From assembly GCF_000320405.1 (NCBI RefSeq), contig NZ_KB291653.1, forward strand, positions 1-45,053: a DNA stretch of 45,053 nucleotides. Direction: 5' to 3'. Numbering within the stretch: the first letter of the stretch is position 1; each line of letters opens with the position of its first letter. Positions 9,609 through 17,087 of this stretch are shown here, one piece after another. Source of the DNA: Clostridium celatum DSM 1785. Lineage in GTDB: Bacteria > Bacillota > Clostridia > Clostridiales > Clostridiaceae. The notes below the pieces were generated by a model. That model made no database searches and was not told the origin of the DNA. It saw only the letters and a program-made list of their open reading frames with translations. The position numbers and the translations under genes were made by a program.

Positions 9609-11069
9609 TTAAACCCATTCGCCCATAAGTTTTCTGTATAATTTTGTATATTCTTCAGCTGAATTATTCCAAGAGAAGTCTTTACACATACCTCTATAAG
9701 CTATTCCATTCCATTTATCTCTTTGATTAAAATATACATGTTTTGCATAGTTTATTATATTTAGCATTTCATAGGCATTATAGTTAGCAAATGAAAAACC
9801 TGTACCACAGTCATAATGCTCATTATATGGTTCAACTGTATCTCTTAAACCACCAGTTTCTCTTACTATTGGAACTGATCCATATCTTAAGGCGATTAAT
9901 TGAGTTAAACCACATGGCTCAAATCTTGAAGGAACAAGCATAGCATCAGCAGCTGCATATATTTTATGAGCTCTATTATTTGAGAAGCAAATGTTACCAG
10001 AGACTCTATCTTTTAGCTTCCACTCATAATACCTGAATAAATTTTCATAACCTTCATCACCAGTTCCAAGAATAACTAATTGAGTATGATCATCTGCAAT
10101 TTGTTCTATTACATTTTTAATTAAATCTATACCTTTTTGGTCTGTTAATCTAGATATTAAACCTATCATAAACTTATTTTCATCTACTGTTAATCCTAAT
10201 TCTTTTTGTAATTCTGTTTTATTATAAGCTTTATTTGGAATAAAACTATACTTTCCATACGTTCTAAAAATTTCATTATCTGTTTCAGGATTGTATTCAT
10301 TATAATCTATTCCATTTAAAATTCCATAAAGGCCACCACTTTTTTCACGTATAACTCCATCAAGGCCTTCTCCGTAATAATCACATTGGATTTCATTTTT
10401 ATAACTATTACTTACAGTGGTAATATAATTTGCATATATTAATCCACCTTTTAGCATATTTGCATCTTTTTTATATTCCATATCTGTTGGTCTAAAAACA
10501 TAATCTGGGAAGTTAGTAATGCTCTTAAGAGTTTTTATATCCCAAATTCCTTGGAATTTTAAATTGTGTATAGTCATAATAGTTTTTATATTATGATAAA
10601 AGCTATTATCATTGAATATAGTGTGTAAGTAAACCGGTAAAACTCCAGTTTGCCAATCATGACAATGAATAATATCAGGTTTGAAATTTATTGATGGTAA
10701 AATTGATAAGGCTGCTTTGCTAAAAAAGCAGAACTTTTCAATATCAAACTTTGTATCTCCACTATAAGGAGCATTTCCACCAAAATAATGTTCATTGTCT
10801 ATAAAATAAAAAGTTATTCCATCATATTCACAAGTCATTATACCTACATAGGTATTTTTAGATACTTGTCCAAGATCCATATAAAAATGAGTAACATATT
10901 TAAAATTATTTTTATACTGCCAAGGGATACACTTATAATTAGGTATTACTACTCTAACATCAAATTCATCCTTTGGAAATGACTTTGGAAGTGAACCTAC
11001 AACGTCAGCTAAACCACCAGTTTTAATAAAAGGAACACTTTCAGAAGCCACAAATAATATATTTTTCAT
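9609..11069 (-). CDS. glgA: Glycogen synthase (ADP-glucose type)
   Basis: Transfers glucose from ADP-glucose to the growing alpha-1,4-glucan. The 486-residue length fits GT5 enzymes. The N-terminal KTGGLADVVGSLP motif (residues 17-29) binds the glucosyl donor, HCHDWQTG and TIHNLKFQG follow, GLISRLTDQKG opens the second Rossmann domain, and VPSRFEPCGLTQL holds the retaining GT-B glutamate. GGGGGAA precedes ATG. No glgB, glgC, glgD or glgP is adjacent, unlike the usual glycogen operon; it stands alone between selD and the molybdenum accessory operon. Confidence 0.96.
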   Translation of the reverse strand: MKNILFVASESVPFIKTGGLADVVGSLPKSFPKDEFDVRVVIPNYKCIPWQYKNNFKYVTHFYMDLGQVSKNTYVGIMTCEYDGITFYFIDNEHYFGGNAPYSGDTKFDIEKFCFFSKAALSILPSINFKPDIIHCHDWQTGVLPVYLHTIFNDNSFYHNIKTIMTIHNLKFQGIWDIKTLKSITNFPDYVFRPTDMEYKKDANMLKGGLIYANYITTVSNSYKNEIQCDYYGEGLDGVIREKSGGLYGILNGIDYNEYNPETDNEIFRTYGKYSFIPNKAYNKTELQKELGLTVDENKFMIGLISRLTDQKGIDLIKNVIEQIADDHTQLVILGTGDEGYENLFRYYEWKLKDRVSGNICFSNNRAHKIYAAADAMLVPSRFEPCGLTQLIALRYGSVPIVRETGGLRDTVEPYNEHYDCGTGFSFANYNAYEMLNIINYAKHVYFNQRDKWNGIAYRGMCKDFSWNNSAEEYTKLYRKLMGEWV

Positions 11070-11449
11070 ATCTCAATTCCCCCTGATTTAACTATATAGT
11101 AAATTTTAATGTGTATACTAAATAAAAAAATTAAAACTAAATACAAATACTATTTTACCATATTTACATTAATTGTAAACAAATAGAAGTTATTATTATT
11201 AATTTATTTCTTATAAACATTTACAAATAAATTTTACATAAAATTTCCAAGTGAAAAATGATAATTTTAATAGCTGTTCTTTAAATTTTTGCTAGATAAT
11301 ATATTAACGTAATATTATAGAGTAAAAATTATTTATATATTTATAAGAATAAATTTAATAAGTTATGGCTATAATAACTTTAGGAAAAAGTTATATAATA
11401 CTTTTTCTTGATATAGAAAGCTATCCCATTGCTCTTATGAGGATAGCTT
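11070..11449. other. 380-bp AT-rich intergenic region upstream of glgA
   Basis: No gene seen. On the glgA strand it starts with three hairpins in a row: 11417-11450, 11383-11410 (10-bp arms, one G-T pair) and 11360-11380 (7-bp arms). The remainder is featureless AT-rich sequence that must hold the glgA promoter. It matches no riboswitch class I can recognise. Confidence 0.5.
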
Positions 11450-11450
11450 T
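11417..11450 (-). terminator. Stem-loop ending the hyp-yqeB-mocA run
   Basis: A 10-bp perfect stem (11417-11426 with 11441-11450) with a 14-base loop, touching the stop codon of the mocA-like gene. The U-tract is only moderate. A second hairpin at 11383-11410 ends in a T-rich arm on the minus strand and may complete termination. Confidence 0.6.
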
Positions 11451-12022
11451 TAATATTTAATTATTTTTAAATCATCTTTAGTATCAATATCACAAATCTC
11501 TATTTTTTCGCTAACTTCAACTAAAATTAAATCATGTAAGTTGTTTTTTAGAATACTACTTCCACCAATATCTCCATTTAAACTTAAAAGTGAATTTAAA
11601 TATTTCCTTGAAAATATAACCGGATTTCTAGGTTTTTTATTATAAGAAACTGCAACTATTCCCGTATTAGATACATTAAAAGCATGTATTAAGTTACGTA
11701 TAGTTTGAATTTTTATAAATGGTTGGTCACATACCATAAACATATATCCATCTGCAGACTTATCATAATTGATTCCAAGTTGTATAGAAGAAGAGATACC
11801 CTTATAACTTTCAGTATTTATAACAATATTAAAATTATATTTCTTTAATTCTTTTTGTATTTCTTCATACTGTGTAACAAAAATAACTTTATTGAAATTT
11901 ATATTTTTAATTGTATCTAATATATACATGTACATATCTTTTCCATTAATTTTATAAAGAAGTTTATTTTCTAAAAATCTTTTACTATTACCTGCAGCTA
12001 ATAAAATTAAATTAATTTTCAT
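11450..12022 (-). CDS. mocA: MocA-like molybdenum cofactor cytidylyltransferase
   Basis: A 190-residue nucleotidyltransferase of the MobA/MocA family, expected to join CMP to molybdopterin to give the cytosine dinucleotide cofactor used by xanthine-dehydrogenase-type hydroxylases. The N-terminal LLAAGNSKRF is the nucleotide-binding loop, followed by Lys in NKLLYKING, then FMVCDQPFI, the metal-binding aspartate motif, and RNPVIF and DIGGS later. The assignment to MocA rather than MobA comes from the context: yedF, xdhC and yqeB lie directly upstream on the same strand. It is the last gene of the run. AGGAAAT precedes ATG. Confidence 0.82.
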   Translation of the reverse strand: MKINLILLAAGNSKRFLENKLLYKINGKDMYMYILDTIKNINFNKVIFVTQYEEIQKELKKYNFNIVINTESYKGISSSIQLGINYDKSADGYMFMVCDQPFIKIQTIRNLIHAFNVSNTGIVAVSYNKKPRNPVIFSRKYLNSLLSLNGDIGGSSILKNNLHDLILVEVSEKIEICDIDTKDDLKIIKY

Positions 12023-12077
12023 TTTATATTTCCTAATTTTTTAATTCCATTAAATTTTATTACTATTTATATAAACT

Positions 12078-12668
12078 TTATAAAGAGATAACTTTTTCAA
12101 CTTCTTTCATTGCAGAAATTATTTCATACATATTACTTACAGCTCCTACCGAAAGTTTATTATCTAACCCATAAAAACTTAAACAAGTTCCACACACTAA
12201 TATGTTAACACCTAACTTTTGAAGCTCTTTTAGATGTTCAATAGCTTGCTCATTTAATGTAGGAACCTTAACGCCATCATTCATAAATAAGATATATTTA
12301 GGAATATCATCACTTTCTGCTAATGTATAAAAGAACATTTTTATTAAACTTTTACCAAGTTCCTTATCGCCATAACCAATAATATCTTTCCCTATAAAAG
12401 TTGCCCAATTACCTAAATTTTTTCTTTGAATTTTAGAAATGATAGATTCACACTCTTCACAAGAATTATTAAAAGTAATATTATAAATATTATTTTCTTC
12501 TTTTACAGTAATTTTAAAACCTTGACTATTAGCAAGTTTTTTTAAGTTTTCAACTACTATTTTATTATCAACAACAATTATAAAAAAGTCTTCTCCATTA
12601 TCAATTTCTTTTTTTGCCATAATTACAGGCATTGGACAATTTTGCCCTACTGCATTAATTATTTTCAT
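12078..12668 (-). CDS. yedF: YedF, sulfurtransferase-like selenium metabolism protein
   Basis: A 196-residue two-domain protein. Residues 1-70 form a TusA-like domain with the CPMPV motif, whose Cys11 is the persulfide or perselenide carrier residue of that family. The C-terminal part is DsrE-like, with YILFMNDGVKV and LVCGTCLSFYGL. This architecture defines the YedF family linked to selenium metabolism, where it may hand selenium to SelD or to the molybdenum cofactor; that role is inferred from gene neighbourhood, not proven. Another Cys pair, CEECES, lies near residue 70. GAGGAGA precedes ATG, and the gene is 38 bp past xdhC. Confidence 0.9.
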   Translation of the reverse strand: MKIINAVGQNCPMPVIMAKKEIDNGEDFFIIVVDNKIVVENLKKLANSQGFKITVKEENNIYNITFNNSCEECESIISKIQRKNLGNWATFIGKDIIGYGDKELGKSLIKMFFYTLAESDDIPKYILFMNDGVKVPTLNEQAIEHLKELQKLGVNILVCGTCLSFYGLDNKLSVGAVSNMYEIISAMKEVEKVISL

Positions 12669-12706
12669 AGTTAAAATCTCCTCTAAAATTATATATTTTT
12701 ATAAGA

Positions 12707-13738
12707 TTAAGGTATATATTCAAATAGAACTTTTATTTGCCCACCACAAACCATACCTAAGTTAGCAGCTTTTGAATTAGATAGATCATAATTTTCAATT
12801 GATGATTTTTCTAATTTAATTAATTCTAAAGCTTTATTATAAACAACATTTTCTAGGATACCCCCACCAATAGTTCCTATAAAATTACCATTTTCAATTA
12901 CAAGCATTTTAGTTCCAACTGCCCTTGGAGATGATCCGTTTTTATTTAAAATAGTAATAAGCATAATTTTATCTTTATTTTTAGTGATATTATCTAGAAT
13001 TGCATCATCTATATTTGATATTTTAATGGAATTTTTATAATTAATGATTTCACCCATTATACTTATGGAAATTTCGGCTGGTGTTTGAGCTTTTATTTTT
13101 AATCCTATTGGAGCATGAATTTTTTCAATATCCTCAGTAGTAAAACCACAGTTATATAATTCCCTTCTTACTGATTCAACTTTAGCTTTACTTCCTATCA
13201 TTCCAATGTATTTAAAATTAGAGTTTAATATACATTTTAATGCTAATATATCGTCTTTATGACCTCTAGTAACAATAACAAAATATGAATTATTATAATT
13301 TATATCTTTTAGAGCTTTTTCAAAATCATTACAAATAATAGTATTAGCTAAAGGAAATCTATTTTTATTTGCAAATTCTTTCCTGTTATCAATTATAGTA
13401 ATATCAAAATCTAACATTTTTCCAATATTACACAAAGGTAAAGCTATATGTCCTCCACCACAAATAACTAAATGGGGTTTTGATGAAATAAGCTCAATAA
13501 ATACTTTAATATTTTCATTAATTTTAAATACTTTTCCTAATTCTATAGATTCTAGATTTTGAATAATTTCTTTATAAATATTGCTACTATCTGTATCTTC
13601 AAATATTACTTCATTCTCAAATTTTAATATTTTGTTTATTAATATAGTATTTTCTTTTGAGTATATAATTGTAATAATATAAATATTTTTATCTTCATTT
13701 AGTTTATTTTTTAAAATATTATAAACTTGTCTACTCAT
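12707..13738 (-). CDS. XdhC/CoxI family molybdenum hydroxylase chaperone, reversed domain order
   Basis: A 343-residue protein that should bind molybdenum cofactor and help its sulfuration or, here, selenation, and its insertion into a hydroxylase. The XdhC Rossmann domain is in the first half: VICGGGHIALPL near residue 96, IIDNRKEFANKNRFP, VTRGHKDD, YIGMIGSKAKV and HAPIGL. The CoxI domain is in the second half: NGSSPRAVGTKM near residue 264, GTIGGGILE and GMVCGGQIKV near residue 328. In E. coli XdhC and most relatives the CoxI domain comes first. It starts 16 bp after the yqeB stop, with GGAGC before ATG, so the two are surely cotranscribed. Confidence 0.88.
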   Translation of the reverse strand: MSRQVYNILKNKLNEDKNIYIITIIYSKENTILINKILKFENEVIFEDTDSSNIYKEIIQNLESIELGKVFKINENIKVFIELISSKPHLVICGGGHIALPLCNIGKMLDFDITIIDNRKEFANKNRFPLANTIICNDFEKALKDINYNNSYFVIVTRGHKDDILALKCILNSNFKYIGMIGSKAKVESVRRELYNCGFTTEDIEKIHAPIGLKIKAQTPAEISISIMGEIINYKNSIKISNIDDAILDNITKNKDKIMLITILNKNGSSPRAVGTKMLVIENGNFIGTIGGGILENVVYNKALELIKLEKSSIENYDLSNSKAANLGMVCGGQIKVLFEYIP

Positions 13739-13754
13739 TTCTTTGCTCCATAAC

Positions 13755-14552
13755 CTATTTATTAATATGTTCTTTATTTAAATATAAAATAGCTTCTAAA
13801 ACTCCACCGCTTATTGACCTTGCTTTATCGGAAATAGTAAAGCAATGGGATTTCTCACATCTTGGATCAATATCACCACACTTCATTCCACTATAAACTT
13901 GTAATCCTTCTTTCAACATTCCGCGAATAATTCCATTTACATTTGCTTTAATTTTAGTAGTATTAATATAAGCAACAATATCACCTTTATAAACATAATC
14001 TCCTATTTGTTTTATTGGAGTTATTATCCCATCAGTTGTTGCTCTTATTATTCTTTCTTCAGTAAATCCAGCAATATCTCCGGGGATCCCTGTATTAGGA
14101 AGAGCCTCTCCATCATAAATACATTTACCTAAATAATGCCCTCTTTGTGTTTCAATAACACAATGACAATCTACATTTGCATTAAAACCTGGTCCTAGAG
14201 CTATAACAATAGGAGCATCATGTATACTTGTCCCTAAATTTTTTTTTGCAATTATTGCATCAATTACAACATCAGGTTTTAATTGTTTTACAATATCTGC
14301 AGTCTTATCAATAATAACTGGAATATTGCCATTATGAATTATATTTTTTATATCTTTTATATTATTTACTAAAATTGCTTTAATACCCTCAACTTCTACA
14401 CTACCATCATATACAGCTTGAGAAAATGAAATAGTTCGTCGTACTGTAGTAGGTTTACTTATTTCTGTCATAACTATATCAAAGCCACATCTTTTTAATC
14501 TATGGGCTACGCCAGTAGCTAAATCACCAGCGCCCTTTATTAAAATTAGCAT
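13755..14552 (-). CDS. yqeB: YqeB, selenium-dependent molybdenum hydroxylase system protein
   Basis: A 265-residue member of the EF2563/YqeB family, one of the marker proteins of the selenium-dependent molybdenum hydroxylase trait. The N-terminal IKGAGDLATGVAHRLKRCGF is a Rossmann-type nucleotide loop. Later motifs are VVIDAIIAKKNLGT, VIALGPGFNA, ETQRGHYLGK, GDIAGFTEER and DIDPRCEKSHC. The start is the ATG at 14552, because GGAGGG lies just before it; an in-frame ATG five codons upstream overlaps that site. The family is required for the selenium hydroxylase system, but its precise reaction is unknown. hypE ends 95 bp upstream. Confidence 0.93.
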   Translation of the reverse strand: MLILIKGAGDLATGVAHRLKRCGFDIVMTEISKPTTVRRTISFSQAVYDGSVEVEGIKAILVNNIKDIKNIIHNGNIPVIIDKTADIVKQLKPDVVIDAIIAKKNLGTSIHDAPIVIALGPGFNANVDCHCVIETQRGHYLGKCIYDGEALPNTGIPGDIAGFTEERIIRATTDGIITPIKQIGDYVYKGDIVAYINTTKIKANVNGIIRGMLKEGLQVYSGMKCGDIDPRCEKSHCFTISDKARSISGGVLEAILYLNKEHINK

Positions 14553-14647
14553 AGTATAACCCTCCATTTTAATAATATATAAGATATTTAAATTTCATTT
14601 TAAAATATTTTATATTAAAGTTTCTTTAATTAAGAACTCTAGGATTA

Positions 14648-15655
14648 TCAACAAATTCTAACTAAAAGTTCACCTTCAGGCATATTAACAATCCTTTTTC
14701 CACCAATTAAGGTTTTTAAATATACTTTGTTTTTACCATCATTAATTGCTTCACCAATTATAGCTGAATTTTTTGCTACAGGGTTTTCTTTCATTATATT
14801 CAAAACCTTATTAGCTTCTTCTTTATCAACTATTACAACTACTTTTCCTTCATTTGCTACATATAGAGGATCTAATCCTAATATATCGCATACAGATTTA
14901 ACCTCATTTTTTATAGGAAGGTCAATTTCGTTAATTTCCATACTTATTTTACTATGTTCTGAAATTTCATTTAATGTAGTAGCAATCCCCCCTCTTGTTG
15001 GATCTCTTAATACTTTAATATTATTACTTACAGATAAAATATCACTTATAAGTTCATTTAAAAGGCAACAATCACTTTTTATGTTTGAACTAAAGTTTAG
15101 ATTTTCTCTTTCATTCATAATAGATATACCATGATCACCTAAGGTACCACTTATAATTATTTTATCTCCATCTTTTACAGTATCTCCACCTAGGTAAGGC
15201 GTAGTATCTTTTTTTATACCAATACCTGTTGTATTAATATAAAGTTTATCGCAACTTCCCCTTTCAACAACTTTTGTATCTCCTGTAACAATTTTAACGT
15301 TAGCTTTTTTAGCTGTTTCTGCCATAGATTTAACGACTCTTTCAAGTTCATTAAAACTTAATCCCTCTTCAATTATAAATCCTACAGAAATATAAAGAGG
15401 AATAGCTCCACTCATTGAAATGTCATTTATTGTCCCACAGACTGAAAGCTTTCCAATATCACCACCTTTAAAAAAAATAGGATTTATAACAAAAGAATCA
15501 GTTGATATTGCTATTTTGTCATTAAGTTTAGGTAATATAGTTGAGTCATTTTTTTGATTAAGATATTCATTTTCAAAGTACTTAAAAAATATATCATTTA
15601 TTAGTTTATTTGTAGCTTTTCCACCACTACCATGAGATAAGGTTATTATATCCAT
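14648..15655 (-). CDS. hypE: HypE, hydrogenase maturation carbamoyl dehydratase
   Basis: Converts the C-terminal cysteine thiocarbamate, made with HypF, into a thiocyanate using ATP, giving the cyanide ligands of the NiFe hydrogenase iron. The 335-residue length is normal. LSHGSGGKATNKLI at the N-terminus, STDSFVINPIFF, CGTINDISMSGA, TGDTKVVERG and DPTRGGIATTLNE are PurM/HypE family motifs, and the protein ends in VRIC, supplying the essential C-terminal Cys335. So it looks intact. GAGGAAA precedes ATG. It lies between hypD, upstream, and yqeB, downstream, on the same strand. Confidence 0.96.
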   Translation of the reverse strand: MDIITLSHGSGGKATNKLINDIFFKYFENEYLNQKNDSTILPKLNDKIAISTDSFVINPIFFKGGDIGKLSVCGTINDISMSGAIPLYISVGFIIEEGLSFNELERVVKSMAETAKKANVKIVTGDTKVVERGSCDKLYINTTGIGIKKDTTPYLGGDTVKDGDKIIISGTLGDHGISIMNERENLNFSSNIKSDCCLLNELISDILSVSNNIKVLRDPTRGGIATTLNEISEHSKISMEINEIDLPIKNEVKSVCDILGLDPLYVANEGKVVVIVDKEEANKVLNIMKENPVAKNSAIIGEAINDGKNKVYLKTLIGGKRIVNMPEGELLVRIC

Positions 15656-15745
15656 AATTTATTTCCTCGCTTAATTTTATATATTTTACTTACATAAACT
15701 TAATAATTAAAATTTTAAGAATGATTATATTAAAACGTAATTCAT

Positions 15746-16821
15746 TTATCTATATTTATAAAAAGATGCACAAGCTCCTTCTTCTGAAACCATACATGGG
15801 CCAATAGGATTTAATGGCGTACAAGTACTTCCAAAAAGTTTACACTGAATGGGTTCTTTAATACCCATTAAAATTTCCCCACAAGAGCAGCCTTTATTAT
15901 CTTTAGTTTCAATAATATTCATATTAAGGTTAGTTAAAATATCAAAATTAATATATTTATCCTTTAATTTAAGTCCGGCATTATCTATTTTACCAATACC
16001 TCTCCAAATACTTTCAGTCGGTTCAAAAACTTCATATAACATTTTTAAAGCTTCTATATTTCCTTCTTTTTTAACTAACCTTCCATAAAAATTTTCTAAA
16101 GTTGAACAAGAGTTTTCCTTCATTTCAATTAGTTTTAATATTGATGCTAAAATATCATTTGCTTCAAAGCCACAAATAACTAGGGGGGTATTATATTCTT
16201 TTGACAAATTTATAAATGGCTCTTCACCAATAATTGTTGCAACATGACCTGGACATAAAAATGCATCAATTTTAACCTGAGGATTTAAAACTAAGCTTTT
16301 CATGGCTTCAGGCATTGTTTTTAATGAATTTAAAATAAAGAATTATTTATCGATTGCTTTTTAGCCAAAGTAATAGTAAGAGCTATTATTGGAGCTGTAG
16401 TTTCAAATCCTATAGATAAAAATACAATTTTCTTTTTAGGATTTTCTTTTGCAATTTTTATACTATCTACTGGAGAATATACAACTCTTATATCATGTCC
16501 AAGTGCTTTTTCGGTATTTAAAGTGCTTTTAGTACCTGGAACTCTCATTAAATCACCAAATGTTGTAATTATTACATCATTCATTTTTGAAAGAGTTATA
16601 GCTGTATCTATATATCCTTGAGGTGTAACACAGACAGGACAACCAGGACCATTAATTAGCTTAATATTTTTAGGTAATAGGTCTTTTATACCTAATTTTA
16701 AAATAGCATTAGTATGTGTACCGCAAACCTCCATAATTGTAATATCTGTAGTGTTTTTTTGTATTTTATTCAAAAGTTTAGTTGTAATTTTAGGATCTTT
16801 TATTTTATTTATGACTTCCAT
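15746..16821 (-). pseudogene. hypD: hypD, split by an apparent -1 frameshift
   Basis: HypD is the iron-sulfur scaffold on which Fe(CN)2CO is assembled with HypC. The first frame (16821 to 16330, 163 residues) has EVCGTHTNA, NGPGCPVCVTPQGY and SIGFETTAP, then ends NNSLF-stop. The second frame continues the family sequence exactly: reading back from 16315 gives FFILNSLKTMPEAMKSL, then CPGHVATIIG, CGFEAND and the four-cysteine cluster region CSCGEI, QCKLFGSTC and GPCMVSEEGAC. Restoring one T near 16342 joins them into about 358 residues, the usual HypD length. The first frame starts with GAGGAGTGG and overlaps hypC by 17 bp. Either a real mutation or a base error. Confidence 0.85.
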
Positions 16822-17053
16822 TTAGCTTCCACTCCTCAATTGCATCACTAAGTTCTTCAAAAATATCCAAAGTTTCCTTAGCATAATCTTCATCAATCTT
16901 TTGAATCGCACAACCTGCATGAACTAAAACATATTCTCCGATTTTTGGATTTTCTATAAACGATATATTTACATTAATATTAACGCCACCATAATTAACA
17001 ACAGCTTCTCCATCATTTATTTTCTCAATTTTAGCTGGTACTGCTATACACAT
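16805..17053 (-). CDS. hypC: HypC, hydrogenase maturation chaperone
   Basis: A small protein of 82 residues that carries the Fe(CN)2CO unit with HypD and delivers it to the hydrogenase large subunit. The start at 17053 is fixed by the family N-terminus MCIAVPAKIEKI, in which Cys2 is the essential ligand; an upstream in-frame extension has no support. The YVLVHAGCAIQKIDE motif near residue 47 is typical. GAAAGGTGTGAG lies before ATG. It starts 34 bp after the hypF stop, and its end overlaps the hypD start by 17 bp, consistent with translational coupling. Confidence 0.95.
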   Translation of the reverse strand: MCIAVPAKIEKINDGEAVVNYGGVNINVNISFIENPKIGEYVLVHAGCAIQKIDEDYAKETLDIFEELSDAIEEWKLNGSHK

Positions 17054-17087
17054 TTCATTCTCACACCTTTCAAATATTACAAATAAA

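Noticed and set aside
16330..16345. Programmed -1 frameshift in hypD
   Set aside because: The overlap of the two frames contains no X-XXY-YYZ slippery heptamer that allows good re-pairing and no obvious downstream structure, and HypD is not known to need one. A lost base explains it better.
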